Both the position numbers and the translations under genes were made by a program. The notes under the pieces were generated by a model. That model was not told where the DNA came from, searched no databases, and saw only the letters and a list, made by a program, of their open reading frames with translations. Of a stretch of 64,000 nt of DNA, positions 46,128-58,201 are shown piece after piece (the first letter of the stretch is position 1; each line of letters opens with the position of its first letter). This DNA is from Siphonodentalium dalli (lineage: Eukaryota > Mollusca > Scaphopoda > Gadilida > Siphonodentaliidae). Location of the stretch: the NCBI GenBank assembly GCA_032622095.1, contig CP136067.1, positions 174,748,556 to 174,812,555 on the forward strand, written 5' to 3'.

Positions 46128-47507
46128 TAATGCATTTAAAATAAGAAATAAAACTAAAAAAATTTGACTTTATCTGAAATTAGCGTAATTAATTGTTATT
46201 ATACATTTAACAGTCTGAATCATGATCAGATGTAGTTGGTGGACCCAACTAATCAAATATTCAGCCGTGCTCTGATAATTAACGTCAGATTTGCGGACTA
46301 GATCAGATGATGCATGTAACTTTTTAAGTTTAATTTGGTCACGGCTGTAATGTGGGTGTCCGCTAAAATAAACAATAAGGACTAACTAACAAAGGAGTTG
46401 CTAAAGCTTTTATTAATTAATGGCCTCCCTTAATTAATGCCAACATCACTGGTATAAGCCGATTAAAGCAATAAACTTGACATTTATTTACGGCTACGGA
46501 AGCGGTCTCTTCAAAAAGTGGGATGAGGTCTCTTCAAAAAGTACGACGCGTTACCAAAACGAACTTCCGAACATACTCTGATAATTGCGTAATTGTTTTT
46601 ATATCTGAAAAGCGGGACGGCGGTCTTTTAAGTTAATTAAAACATTTATTTGTGACACTCACGATGGTCAGTAACAACACAGATGCGAACAAGGCGACTG
46701 AATAACAACACAAAACAATAGGTCATATTTTATTTTTTATTTTAATCACTTGGGTCTTTGTCTCTGAATCGTCTGTTTCTTTTTGGGATGGCCGCCACAA
46801 TTCATCTATATACGGACATGTCTGGGAAGAAAAAAATAGAAAAAAAATCTCTTTAAAATTGAAGGCGACTTCGATTTCGCCTTAGAACGACGATAGGGCG
46901 AAGTCAGCGACAGTAAGGCGACAATCTCGCCCGAGTCGCCTTGTGAGCTGAGGCCTGTGAACAATACAAACAACATGGTAATTATAATGAAAATGAGTTT
47001 ATGACTCCACAGCCATTTATTCATTTTCATTATAATTACCATGTTGTTGCATCGTTCATAGAACACACAAGTGTGTTTTTCACTAATACATATACCTCAA
47101 ATTCATTCATTTCTTGCATATATTCTGTTGAGTATAAAAGGAGATGGTGCCATAAATGGCCGGATTTAGTGTACAGTACCACTTTAAACCCAATACACTA
47201 AAGTGACCATTTATTAAAAATGCTTATCAATGGTTATTGACATGTATCTTATCACAAAATGAATACAGGTACACAGGATTCTGGACAAGAAAACTAGACA
47301 TATTTGCAGACATTTTGTCCATATATTTGCAATGCCTACTTCCTCAATAACATTTGTCCGACGTAATCTGGGATAAACATGTAAGAATATAACTTTGTGA
47401 CCAGGATCTCGAATTTTAGACTAAAGGTATATTGATACTGACATAGGTAACAGAAATATGATCCACCATGACCTTAAGGTTTGGATAGAGAAATTTAACC
47501 TTTTAAA

Positions 47508-48397
47508 GCCAAACAAAAAAGATATTTGATTCTCAGGCAATTTTATTTGAAAATCAATGCAGGAGCAAGGGTTTTATTTTTATTTTTTATTTTTGTTTGC
47601 CCATAGTAAGCATGGGTTATTATACCTTCCCAGGTCCAGAAAATGTAGGGAGAATTTGGTAATTGATATAAACTAATTTATTCTGATATAAAGTATGACA
47701 ATTGTACTACCCGTACATCATATAGGGATTACCTAGAATGATATATCTATTGATATGATTTTAATATCGGCACAATAATTTTTAACAACACAAAGAACTA
47801 AATATCCAATTCATATAAAAATATGGAGTGTAAATACAGTCGAAACAAAAAGATAAATTGATCTTACAAACTATCAAAGAAAGTCTTTATTCACTTATTC
47901 CGCTGACTAATTAGAGACTATATATGTACCGCAATGGATGTTAGGCAATAAAACTTAAAATAACCATCATAAATATGGCCAATATACATTTACACCACTT
48001 GTCAAACTGCTCTGGTTTTCGTACCTTCGATCATAATAGCATTGCAAAGGGGAAAACTCTATTTTGAACTGTGCAAAGGTTACCAAGGTCAGGTTGGCAG
48101 AGACTCATTCAATATCCAACTTTCTGCTTTTATCGAAAGACAGCCTGTGGTGACAATATACCTTATATTAATCATTGCCTATGGTCTTTTGTTGAATACC
48201 CACACATACACCGTTGTATTTAGCTCCTATTCGATATTTGAAACATAACCAATTTCCGTGTGACAGTTTCCTATTTTCATGTTACCGGTTTACAACTATG
48301 GTAAAAATTGAAATCCGAAATCGAAATAAAATGGTCCAATGCGGGCTATTATTTTTATGCGTCAATGCCTGAGAATCAAAACCCTTTTTATTTGGCC
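47508..48397. mobile_element. Harbinger-like element, intron 7
   Basis: Inverted ends of about 35 bases (AGCCAAACAAAAAAG...TTCTCAGGCA and TGCCTGAGAATC...TTTGGCC), flanked by TAA at 47505-47507 and 48398-48400. There is no open transposase frame in the 890 bases. A related left end lies at 61904-62150. It ends 78 bases before exon 8. Confidence 0.72.
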
Positions 48398-48475
48398 TAA
48401 ACCATTTTTTTTATTTTGTTGGTTTCCTACCCAGTGTCAGGCGGGATCATTATTAATATTAACTTCTATTTGTAG

Positions 48476-48624
48476 GTGAGAAAGCACTGAGGCAGATACT
48501 AGAAGACAGCAGGAAGATTGCTGATAGGTGTACACACCCGGCCGATAGAGATGGAATCTTAAAAACAGCCGGCGATATCGAGACCATGTTAGACACACTC
48601 ACAGAACTCCGATCACAAGGAAAA
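48476..48624 (+). CDS. VCL: Vinculin exon 8 (residues 293-342)
   Basis: Exon of 149 bases, acceptor TATTTGTAG, donor AAA|GTATGT, phase 1 to 0. It encodes GEKALRQILEDSRKIADRCT, HPADRDGILKTAGDIETMLD and TLTELRSQGK, equivalent to vertebrate GEQAIRQILDEAGKVGELC through QVADLRARGQ in the first central repeat (D2 region). A Harbinger-like element ends only 78 bases before the exon (48397), so the acceptor region is short but intact. Confidence 0.95.
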
Positions 48625-49173
48625 GTATGTATATTACAACAGATCATGTTAAACAATATTATAGCATTCTACCGAATTCCGATCACCAGCATCATTTAAT
48701 TGCAATTGATCAATATAGACATTAATGACACTAAATCAATTGTTTAATTGAATTTTAATACCTTTTTGTGATGTCATAAAAATGGAGATGTTACTGGAGG
48801 TGGTAATTCGGTTTTAATGGAATTGTTAAGTGATTTTTGAGTACTTTTTAATGAATGTTTTTTCATGGGGTTTTAATGCAGTTTGCTGCAGTAGTGTATG
48901 TGAACCAAATGTTGCAATTATCAAAAAGACTCTTTATATTTGTACCCCTCCCCAAACTCCTTGAATTTTGAAAATCTCTTCAGAAACAATAATCCACACA
49001 AGAGTCCAACCCATGTTGGGAATTTAGGGGCACCATGCAATGTATCAGTATCTACAATTTCGCAGTTTCCATTTATACACTCCAAAAGACTTCATGATAT
49101 GTTTTGAAGTAAGATTTCACATACTGGTAGGAGGGGTAGTCCTGAATTCTCTCAACTTGTTGTCCAATTTCAG

Positions 49174-49366
49174 GGCAGCAGTCCTCAGGCCATGTCACTG
49201 GCGAGAGAAATACAGAACAAACTGAAGGAATTGCAGCTAAAAACTGCAAACGGCATAATGAACACGGAAAGGAGCGGAATCAGAAAGCCAGCACCGACCG
49301 TTCGAGGGAAAGTGGAGCAGGCCCAGAGGTGGCTAGCTAACCCGGCTATAGACGACAAGGGACTAG
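49174..49366 (+). CDS. VCL: Vinculin exon 9 (residues 343-407)
   Basis: Longest exon seen, 193 bases, acceptor CCAATTTCAG, donor CTAG|GTTAGT, phase 0 to 1. It encodes GSSPQAMSLAREIQNKLKEL, then a less conserved helix, and finally VRGKVEQAQRWLANPAIDDK with GLG. The end matches the start of the last vertebrate central repeat ([21 protein letters not shown]), so this exon joins the first repeat directly to what is the third repeat in vertebrates. The donor GTTAGT is non-optimal. A piggyBac-like element begins 40 bases after the exon. Confidence 0.94.
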
Positions 49367-49406
49367 GTTAGTATAATCTCTTTCTGAGATATTCTTGCGT
49401 ACTTAA

Positions 49407-49651
49407 TCCTTTCATGATGGGAGCTGCGCTGCTACATTAAAGACCATGCGCCAGTACATGCTCTTATATATGCGAGTCACCCATAGGGAACCTCACATAT
49501 ATAAGAGAATGCACTGGCTTCAAGGTAAATATTGTCAGGCCAATGTATTCTCTTATATATGCAAGGTTCCCTATGGGAGACTTGCATATATAAGAGAATG
49601 CATTGGCACAGGGTTTTCAAAACATTTCAGGAAGCTCCAGTCATGGAAGGG
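49407..49651 (+). mobile_element. piggyBac-like MITE subfamily 2, 40 bases after exon 9
   Basis: Starts TCCTTTCATGATGGGAGC after TTAA (49403-49406), ends GTCATGGAAGGG before TTTA (mutated TTAA). Two palindromes around CCCATAGGG cores. Confidence 0.78.
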
Positions 49652-49872
49652 TTTACCCAGAAATGGGTGGGGGAGGGGGGTTGGGACTAAGAAATCATTG
49701 GCATCCGTCCTTCAATGCATGCATCCACGCAAGATGTTATCCACGATCCTGATATATTCAGTAAAAATTAGTATAATTAATATTTGATCTGTGAGCTCAT
49801 TGAATAATAATTACATCCACTTCATTTACTATAGTATTTTGCTTTTGATTTCCAAAGGACTAATATATTTAA

Positions 49873-50254
49873 CCCTTTACCCAACAAACCGGCCAAAACC
49901 GGCCAAATAAAGCTTCAACAGCCTAAAATATCTTCGGTCTGTCTCAATAGAACCATACACATATGGATATCATTGGAACCGGCTCCTTGACCACATTGTG
50001 ATGGTTACAGTTATGCCCTGTGCCAATGCATTCTCTTATATATGCGAGTCGACCATAGGTCGCCTCGCATATATAAGAGAATGCATTGGCCTAAAAAAAA
50101 ACTTTTTTTACCATTTTTTCTTACATTCTTTAACAATTTTATAATTTTTAATGTGTTAAGCCAATGCATTCTCTTATATATGCGAGGCGACCTATGGTTG
50201 ACTCGCATATATAAGAGAATGCATTGGCACAGGGCCATTCTGTTGGGTAAAGGG
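49873..50254 (+). mobile_element. piggyBac-like MITE, intron 9
   Basis: Ends CCCTTTACCCAACA and TGTTGGGTAAAGGG with TTAA at 49869-49872 and 50255-50258. Slightly shorter spacer between the hairpins than in the other copies. Confidence 0.86.
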
Positions 50255-50559
50255 TTAAATAGGATAATTGCTTTAGTGTGGCAATGAACATTGAGTGTAA
50301 GAATTTTGTAATGGCAATAACTGATGTTGCAACAACTATAAATTAAACAAAATTTTGAATTAAAAATGCTTTTTCAGGTTGATATTTTTACTGAGATGTA
50401 ATTACAAGTAATAATCTTGGTTTCCTCAAATAATTGCACAATATACAGTCATCACCAACTGTTTATAAATTCAAGTTTTATAAGTTTGGATTTAGATACA
50501 ATGTCTTCAATCCGTGTAATTACATTAGGTAACCAAGACTATTCCTTAAACCTTTCTTC

Positions 50560-50780
50560 ACAAATACTCATTGATGAGTAGTTCCCTTCGGAAATGTTCA
50601 GAAAATAAGTTCAACAAACAACCTATGGTCTTATTATCTAATCATTCCCTCCAATAAATAGGATTTCTCCTCTACTTGTATTATCTGTCGTCTGCTAATT
50701 GTTTCTGAAAACCCCTCCAGATGAATAATAGACAGTTCCAGTATATACTTCTATAAGTGGTTGAGAGAATCCATTTAGTA
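50560..50780 (+). repeat. Dispersed repeat, intron 9
   Basis: Copy of the 17270-17465 repeat; same order of conserved words. Confidence 0.7.
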
Positions 50781-51615
50781 AAGAGAGGGATAAGGAACAT
50801 GTGCAACAACTTCATACAGAAATTTGGGCCTACCCCAACATTATTAATTGGTATATGGATCTTTTAAAACAATATCTTGATCTAGATTGAAAACCATGTA
50901 TGCTAGATTACTTCCACCTGAGTTATGGCCATTGGTCTATTTTTAGATCACTATAACAATTACATGTAATGGAACATATGTCAATAATTTTTTTTAGGTT
51001 TTGTTTTTCTGAGTCACTCTTTTAGGCAAAAGTCTCGATGAGCACTGTCCTTGCTATAGTAATTCGTCTGTGGGGCTGTGATCATAATATGAATCGTACG
51101 TGACACATAGTGGAGCAACCACACATGATGTGCCTCAAATTTGCCTTTTTTCGGCGACATAACACTAAGAATAATTTATGTAACATCATGCAGTGGTCAC
51201 GACGGAGACGACATGCCAAATTGACAAAACGTGTCGTGGATTGTAAAATCTTGTCTGGATTATCGTCATGACTTCTTTTCATTTCTTTTTCATTAAGCTG
51301 AAATTGGTCTAAATGAAATTAATAGACTTAAATCACAGGTGAATTCTTCGTAAGTTGTGAAGTAGTTACTTTCATTTTTATCGCGATGCTTCATTTCCAA
51401 TTCCGCGTTATTGCGATCTCTACATGGTTGCTAACCGGAGTCACATGACAATTTCTCCAAAATCTATTCCGCAATCTTGAAAAATCACTGATGGATATAG
51501 AAAAAAATATATGACGTCATTCACCTGCCTTAGGTATAAGCACCCTTGGTGGTTGCTAATATAGACCCATATAACTACCTATCTTGCTATAATTATATAA
51601 CATGCTTTCTTGTAG

Positions 51616-51761
51616 GAGAGCATTCAATCCGATTGGTTGTTGCTGAAGGCAGAAAAGTAGCGCAGGCATGTGGTCCACCAAAGAGGGCGGAGCTTCAGAG
51701 GCTGTGTGACGAAACGGAAATATTAACCAATCAGCTAGCTGATCTATGCAAAAAGGGAATG
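51616..51761 (+). CDS. VCL: Vinculin exon 10 (residues 407-455)
   Basis: Exon of 146 bases, acceptor TTTCTTGTAG, donor ATG|GTATGT, phase 1 to 0. It encodes GEHSIRLVVAEGRKVAQACG, PPKRAELQRLCDETEILTNQ and LADLCKKGM. It aligns with vertebrate [46 protein letters not shown], the second half of the last central repeat. The A.G...LA and Q.LC.....LT.QLADL patterns are kept. The flanking introns hold piggyBac-like elements at 49873 and 52513. Confidence 0.95.
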
Positions 51762-52512
51762 GTATGTTATAATACTTATGTATGGTCCATGAAAATTTAA
51801 AAATGACCGCCTGTATGGCATATATCTGATAACCAGTCATAAAAAGTCAATGAATCTAGATATCGTTGTTGCACTAATTCTTACCAATTTATATAAAGAT
51901 CATATATATATAGCCAACTGTATTTCTAAATATGTAATTTGATGAATAACTAAAAGCTGAATATTTCATTATGGTTTCCCCAACTCCCATCTACAACAGC
52001 ATTATATTCTTATTGGTCATTCACAAATTACCAACTTTGGTTCTTTCTTGCATGAAATTTCAAAATTATTTTCTTGAATAAACTTTCTGCTAAATTGTTA
52101 AAGGTACTCAATCCGATCAGACGGTCCCCATACCATCAAGATACAACATTTCTACAAAATAATGCAAACCACTGTCAACTATGGTATCAAATTTCCCAAA
52201 ACTTGTTATTTGTCAACATTTTGTTCAACAAAATATGGCCGTATTATCACTAAAGTATCACAAAATTTGACCGTATTACCACTTGATTTTAGAGTTATCC
52301 CTCTTCATCCCCAATTTTGCCCGAGACCCTCCGTCTGACCAAGTGTTTCTGGGCCACATATTACACATCTCGAGAAATAACAAACTTCAAAAATAGATAT
52401 CTGATCACTCTGAGCTTTGATGGGTGGGTTCCTCGACTCGAATCAAATATTTTTTACCCGAAGCCAAAGAATTAGTAATTTAGGAGCGTCTGATCGGATT
52501 GAGTACCTTTAA

Positions 52513-52904
52513 CCCTTTACCCAACAGAAGGGCCCTGTGCCAATGCATTCTCTTATATATGCGAGTCGACCATAGGTCGCCTCGCATATATAAGAGAATG
52601 CATTGGCTTAACACATTAAAAATTATAAAATTGTTAAAGAATGTAAGAAAAAATGGTAAAAAGTGTTAAAAAAAGATTTGTTTTAGGCCAATACATTCTC
52701 TTATATATGCGAGGCGACCTATGGTCGACTCGCATATATAAGAGAATGCATTGGCACAGGGCATAGCTGTAACTATCACAATGTGGTCAAGGAGCCGGTT
52801 CCAATGATATCCATATATGTATGGTTCTATTGAGACAGACCGAAGATATTTTAGGCTGTTGAAGCTTTATTTGGCCGGTTTTGGCCGGTTTGTTGGGTAA
52901 AGGG
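52513..52904 (-). mobile_element. piggyBac-like MITE just upstream of exon 11
   Basis: TTAA at 52509-52512 and 52905-52908. Very close to the copy at 37761 in sequence. Its right end lies 43 bases before exon 11, so it sits immediately next to that acceptor region. Confidence 0.86.
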
Positions 52905-52951
52905 TTAAGTGGCTTATGTCAAAAGTTATTATATTTCTCTCTTCCTTAAAG

Positions 52952-53044
52952 GGCGGCAGTGCACAAGCCAAAGCATGTGCCAGAGAACTGTCAGGGAAAT
53001 TACACATGTTACAAGATAAAATCCAAGATGCCTTAGTTAGTCAT
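52952..53044 (+). CDS. VCL: Vinculin exon 11 (residues 456-486)
   Basis: Exon of 93 bases, phase 0 to 0, encoding GGSAQAKACARELSGKLHML and QDKIQDALVSH. It matches vertebrate [31 protein letters not shown]. The acceptor is TTCCTTAAAG, an AAG site behind a pyrimidine stretch of about 15 bases, and the donor is CAT|GTGAGT. A piggyBac-like element with its TTAA ends at 52908, so only 43 bases separate it from the exon. A 17-copy 44-bp satellite starts about 145 bases downstream. Confidence 0.93.
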
Positions 53045-53185
53045 GTGAGTATATTTAGACAATCGTTAGTGTTGGCTTTATAAACAATAGTTCACATATT
53101 GCTGTTAAGAATGTGGAATTTAGTTTTCACCAGGATTCGTATGGTATACTCTAATCTGAAATCATGAACAGTTTCAGAATTTCAC

Positions 53186-53936
53186 AAAATTATGGAAATA
53201 TTTTGAGAATTTAACCCTGTCTATACTAAATAATTATGGAAATATTTTGAGAATTTAACCCTGTCTATTCTAAATAATTATGGAAATATTTTGAGAATTT
53301 AACCCTGTCTATTCTAAATAATTATGGAAATGTTTTGAGAATTTAACCCTGTCTATACTAAATAATTATGGAAATGTTTTGAGAATTTAACCCTGTCTAT
53401 ACTAAATAATTATGGAAATGTTTTGAGAATTTAACCCTGTCTATACTAAATAATTATGGAAATATTTTGAGAATTTAACCCTGTCTATACTAAATAATTA
53501 TGGAAATATTTTGAGAATTTAACCCTGTCTATACTAAATAATTATGGAAATATTTTGAGAATTTAACCCTGTCTATACTAAATAATTATGGAAATATTTT
53601 GAGAATTTAACCCTGTCTATACTAAATAATTATGGAAATATTTTGAGAATTTAACCCTGTCTATACTAAATAATTATGGAAATATTTTGAGAATTTAACC
53701 CTGTCTATAGTAAATAATTATGGAAATATTTTGAGAATTTAACCCTGTCTATACTAAATAATTATGGAAATGTTTTGAGAATTTAACCCTGTCTATTCTA
53801 AATAATTATGGAAATGTTTTGAGAATTTAACCCTGTCTATACTAAATAATTATGGAAATGTTTTGAGAATTTAACCCTGTCTATACTAAATAATTATGGA
53901 AATGTTTTGAGAATTTAACCCTGTCTATTCTAAATA
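53186..53936 (+). repeat. 44-bp satellite, 17 copies, intron 11
   Basis: Perfect 44-base period: AACCCTGTCT recurs from 53213 to 53917, giving 17 copies. Variable positions are ATATTTT/ATGTTTT and TATACTA/TATTCTA, and they cluster in blocks, which suggests block-wise duplication. The array starts about 145 bases after exon 11. It ends in a segment (53930-54060) related to dispersed repeats at 17270-17460 and 50560-50780. Confidence 0.95.
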
Positions 53937-54463
53937 CTCATAGGAATCCTTCTGTTCTTTTATTTTCTGCCATCTGCTTATTTTACCTGACAACCCCTGG
54001 AGTTGAATAATATGCCATTCCAATGATACTTTTATAACTGAGTAAGAGAATCCATTTAGTGTAGAAAGTGATTTATCCACCGCTCACTACGTCTATTGAC
54101 TACATAAAGCCTGCCTAATAAACATTACATTTATTACGTCAATGTAGCTTTATGAGGTCAACATAGCCTTGTTAGGTTAGTACTACTTTTCTGATGTAAT
54201 TTTATATGCAAATTGTGCAGGTAACTAGGGATGTCAACCGGCTTAATGACGTCATTGTGATTTCAGAACGTTTTTATCGTGTATAAATCACTAAAATAAT
54301 TCATAAAATGATATATGTTTTAGCTCTAAAACATCTATAAATCCTCAGAACAAGGTCTGCTTATAATAAATGTAATAATGCCAACGACCTATTTCGCTCT
54401 AAGCTGCACTCCGGTTTTCCCACGTCATGAATGCTAATTGGTTTGCTTGACCTAATAAATGTA

Positions 54464-55427
54464 CTCTTGGGCTCCAAATAAACATGCATGCACGTTTATT
54501 ATTTACTTGGGTAATTCCCCCCCCCCCTGCACAGTGCTTATTTGGGTCTGCACGTTTATTATACCCCCACTTTCGAAGAAAATGGGGGGTAGTATACTGG
54601 ATTACGTCTGTATGTCCGTCACGCTTTCTCCCTCCGTCAGTCTGTCCGACCTCATAACTCGAACAACTATGAACCGATTTCAATAATTTTTTGTATGCAA
54701 TCTCCTAGGACTGCCTCTCCGCATGATGCTAATTGCCTCATTTTCGACTTATTTTGACTTAGAAAATTCTGTCCGACTTAATAACTTTAACAAATATGAA
54801 CCGATTTCAATAATTTTTGTTTGGTATACATGCTTCTCACAATACCCTCTCTACATGATGCAGCTAGGGATTGGCTCAGACTGTTTTTCGTAGTATTACA
54901 CTTCATTTTCGACTTATTTTGACTTAGAAAATTCTGTCCGACTTAATAACTTTAACAAATATGAACCAATTTGAATAATTTTTTCTGTACAAGCTTCTTG
55001 TGACACCATATCGATATAATTAGTTCTTTAAAGTTAAAAATCTTTTTTGTTGGGTTTACGGATAATGCGTGTTGAATTTGCCACGGTGGGGGTATGCTAG
55101 CACTCGAGTGCACACCTCTTGATAATATTGAGGCTATTCAAATTTAAATCAGCACAAACTCTAGATTTCCATATGACTCTGATATCAAAATGGTGAGCTT
55201 ACAGGTATAACTTTATGCATGTACATGTATATGGCATACATGTGAACATTTAAATATTGAATATGTTGATTCCTATACTTATTCCTATATTATAAAAATA
55301 CTTTGTTTAACCACCGTTAATATGTTGATGTTTTGCTCAGAGTTCCCCCTGCACTATTATTTGGGTCTGCACGTTTATTAACTTTCAATGGAACTCCCCC
55401 CCTGCACTTTTATTTGGAGCCGAAGAG
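54464..55427. mobile_element. TA-flanked MITE (CTCTTGGGCTCC family) split by a Helitron-like insertion
   Basis: Left end CTCTTGGGCTCCAAATAAAC and right end GTTATTTGGAGCCGAAGAG type sequence, TA on both sides (54462-54463, 55428-55429). Comparison with the uninterrupted relative at 7337-7758 shows about 560 extra bases from about 54560 to 55115. Confidence 0.75.
54560..55115 (+). mobile_element. Helitron-like repeat inserted in the TA-flanked MITE
   Basis: TACCCCCAC..GGGGGGTA hairpin start, TCCGTC repeats, modules with CGACTTATTTTGACTTAGAA, then GCACTCGAGTGC hairpin and ACACCTCTTG. The last bases match the ACACCTCTAG end of the 24416 copy with A to T changed. Confidence 0.62.
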
Positions 55428-55672
55428 TAATGGCGTCATCGAATTAACGAATGTAAAACTCGGGGGATTTGGCATCTATTGGACTCGGCAGAGCCTCGCC
55501 CAATAGATGCTCAAATCCCCCTCGCAGACATAAACAGTTTAAGCGATGACACTAGCTACATATTCTATATATAATAGACTGGGAAGAAATAGTAGTTATT
55601 CTATCTAATTTTAGTTCTCGGGGAAAATTTATCAATAATCCTGGAATTGATGGAAAAGTAATCAAGCCTTGA

Positions 55673-55916
55673 AATAGCATGTCTGTCATTTGCAGAATGA
55701 GGTCCCCAGAGGGTGAATTTAGTGATGCTATCCCGCACAGTGGGTTAGCATCACCAAATTCACCCTCTGGGGACCTCATTCTGCTAACACCTCAGCAGAA
55801 TGAGGTTCCCAGAGGGTGAATTTGGTGATGCTAGCCCGCTATGCGGGGTAGCATCACTAAATTCACCCTCTGGGGACCTCCTTCTGCAAATGACAGACAT
55901 ACTATTTCAAGACTTG
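55673..55916. mobile_element. GAATGAGGTCC hairpin element, complete copy, intron 11
   Basis: Same architecture as the copy at 33465, CAAGCCTTGAAATAG to CTATTTCAAGACTTG, both hairpins complete. Confidence 0.8.
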
Positions 55917-57105
55917 AAAGTAATGAAAATTTTCCTTTTAGCATTTATGCACATGTGTATTGATTGATAGCTTCTGTAAAGCATTTGGTTTAAACAATAT
56001 TTTGTTCTTCCAATAGTATTTTTAACATGATAATATTAACGTAATATAGCAGAGCTTATATTTCGTCCCAACTTAACAAGAATCCAAGCCCACGGTTAAG
56101 GTCCAGGATCCGATGGGGCCACCATGGTTGGAATATTTTCATTTTTATGCCTGAAAGAAGCAATTTCCTAGCTTCTAGAACTGAAATCAGGAACCTTTTC
56201 TCTTCATAAAAAAAAAATATCTCTTGAATTAATTAAAGATATTCTCACTCAATCAAAGTAAGTCCCCGCCATAATATATCATTGACTAATTTTAATACTT
56301 GAATGACACTTGTTACCAGCAAGGTACATGGGCATATACTACTACTAGCAAAACACATGCACATCTGACAGCCAGAATTTCCTGTCAGGTTCAATATAAT
56401 CGTTCCATTGACAGAATTCCCATTGTCAAGACAAAATTGACAAGCTGTCTGCCCAGTGCAGGCATTTGGTATAACATCACCAAGTTCAGATGCTAATTGG
56501 CACAGTCTTTGGAAATCATTGCATGCTTTCTCCGTTCCTGCTGGTGATAAGTACACGTCAATGTTTAATAGTTTAGTCAAATGCGCTACCCCCTAATGCT
56601 CATTGGTATTGACACTGAATTAGCATATATTGCGTTTTGACACACTCTATTTGCAATGTATCTGCACATAATTACGGACATGTGACCGTCAACGAATATA
56701 GAACGTTTAGAATGGTGGCTATTCCCCCAAATGGTGACGTCAACTACTGTTAAAAAATTCTTGCGATAAACCTGCAACACTGGAGACTGTTAGTGATTGT
56801 GCAATTTTTTCCTATCTTAGCCCATGTGTCAAGGACTTTGGCATAGATGAAAGCAGTGTTATGATAATAGGGTTAAACCTATTGACCCATTTTCCACTAT
56901 ACCTGGAAGCTCAGTTGATTAAAGCACCCAGTTCACCGTACGCCGTGAATCTTAGTGCATATACAGCACGAATCCACATGGATTCTCTTGATTTTTGTTG
57001 CGTGAATGTTTAATTGATTTGTGTCGAATTATAAGCCCTGTATATGGAGAAGTGTCTCCCATGTCACCCTCTAGGCTGGTCCTTGTAGAAATACTGATCA
57101 TTATG

Positions 57106-57547
57106 ATGTTACTATATATTTTAGAACTTTGTCTGTCTATGTGTGACTGTGTGTGTGTTATAGACTCGAAAACTGCTTGACCGATCCGACTCAAATTTGG
57201 TATGTAGGCCTACTTTGATACGGGGAACAACATGGGCAATTTCACATGTGACTGTGGCCTTGGCCTTGACCTCACTCATATGCGCTCATATAGGCATGTT
57301 TCTGGACCTTGACCGATCCGACTCAGATTTGGTATGTAGGCATACTGATCCTGGGAGCAATATGGGCATGTCCAATTTCACTTGCGATCGTGTCCTTAAT
57401 CTTGACCTCGCTCATATAAGTTCATTATAGGCATGTTTCTGGACCGATTGAACAATATTTTGTCCAGGCGATGTAATATCTGCCCAGACGGAGGCGATCA
57501 CAAAGAAATCCCTAAATAGCCCGGACAAAGTCAGGCACATCAGCTAG
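57106..57547 (+). mobile_element. Helitron-like repeat ending CAGCTAG
   Basis: Two modules of about 130 bases (GACCGATCCGACTCA at 57179 and 57309; AGGCATGTTTCTGGACC at 57291 and 57430). The right end has a GCCCGGACAAAGTCAGGC hairpin followed by ACATCAGCTAG and T, a typical Helitron-like 3' end. It ends 153 bases before exon 12. Confidence 0.6.
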
Positions 57548-57700
57548 TATATTTTAATCCCGACGACAAATCAAACAAGAAAAAAATGTGTACCATTCGC
57601 GAAGAAATTCCAGGGTGTCAGTATATGTGCGAATATGCTTATGACAGGGTTGGGGACATAAAGGCGAAGTGATGTGTAATTCAATTGTTATCTATTCCAG

Positions 57701-57770
57701 ATTGCTGACAATTTTAATGACATTACATCACCAATAAAGCAGTTGAGTGATGCTGCCATGAATCCCATAG
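57701..57770 (+). CDS. VCL: Vinculin exon 12 (residues 487-510)
   Basis: Exon of 70 bases, acceptor TCTATTCCAG, donor ATAG|GTAAGA, phase 0 to 1. It encodes IADNFNDITSPIKQLSDAAM and NPIG. The vertebrate counterpart is [22 protein letters not shown], which leads from the last central repeat into the next head domain. Similarity is moderate (D.F.D...PIK.L..AA), but the frame and both splice sites fit the neighbours exactly. Confidence 0.9.
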
Positions 57771-57947
57771 GTAAGATAAATATATTTACAGATGTGTTAA
57801 AACAATACATTATCTCTGACCATCTTCACAAACGAAACATATCTGTACATCTCACCAGTGGTTTATCAAATCTCAAAGTAATTTGACACTTGAGGTTTGT
57901 CATCAAGATTGCAACTTTTCCACTTCAGAGTTATGCTTTGCTGTTAA

Positions 57948-58201
57948 CTATTCCGTGACTGAAGCTTCCTAAATTTTGCGAAGATCCTGTGCCAATGCAT
58001 TCTATTATAAATTTGAGTCTCACATAGGGAGCCTTGCCTATATAAAACAATATATTGGCCAAACAATATTTTTCTTGATCTTGTAAGCTATTAGATTCTC
58101 TTATATTAATATATGAGAGGCTCCCTATATGAGACTCGCTTACATAAGATAATTCGCTGGATCTTTAATGCTGTACCAGCGCAACTTCCATCATGAAAGG
58201 G
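57948..58201 (+). mobile_element. piggyBac-like MITE subfamily 2, intron 12
   Basis: TTAA at 57944-57947, right flank TTAG. Hairpins are degraded compared with the copy at 49407, suggesting an older insertion. Confidence 0.72.

Noticed and set aside
49367-51615. Missing middle vinculin repeat in intron 9
   Set aside because: I looked for A..WL.DP and AEARKIAELC-like coding with splice sites and found none. The frame between exons 9 and 10 is already continuous.
53186-53936. CRISPR-like array
   Set aside because: Head-to-tail satellite with no spacers.
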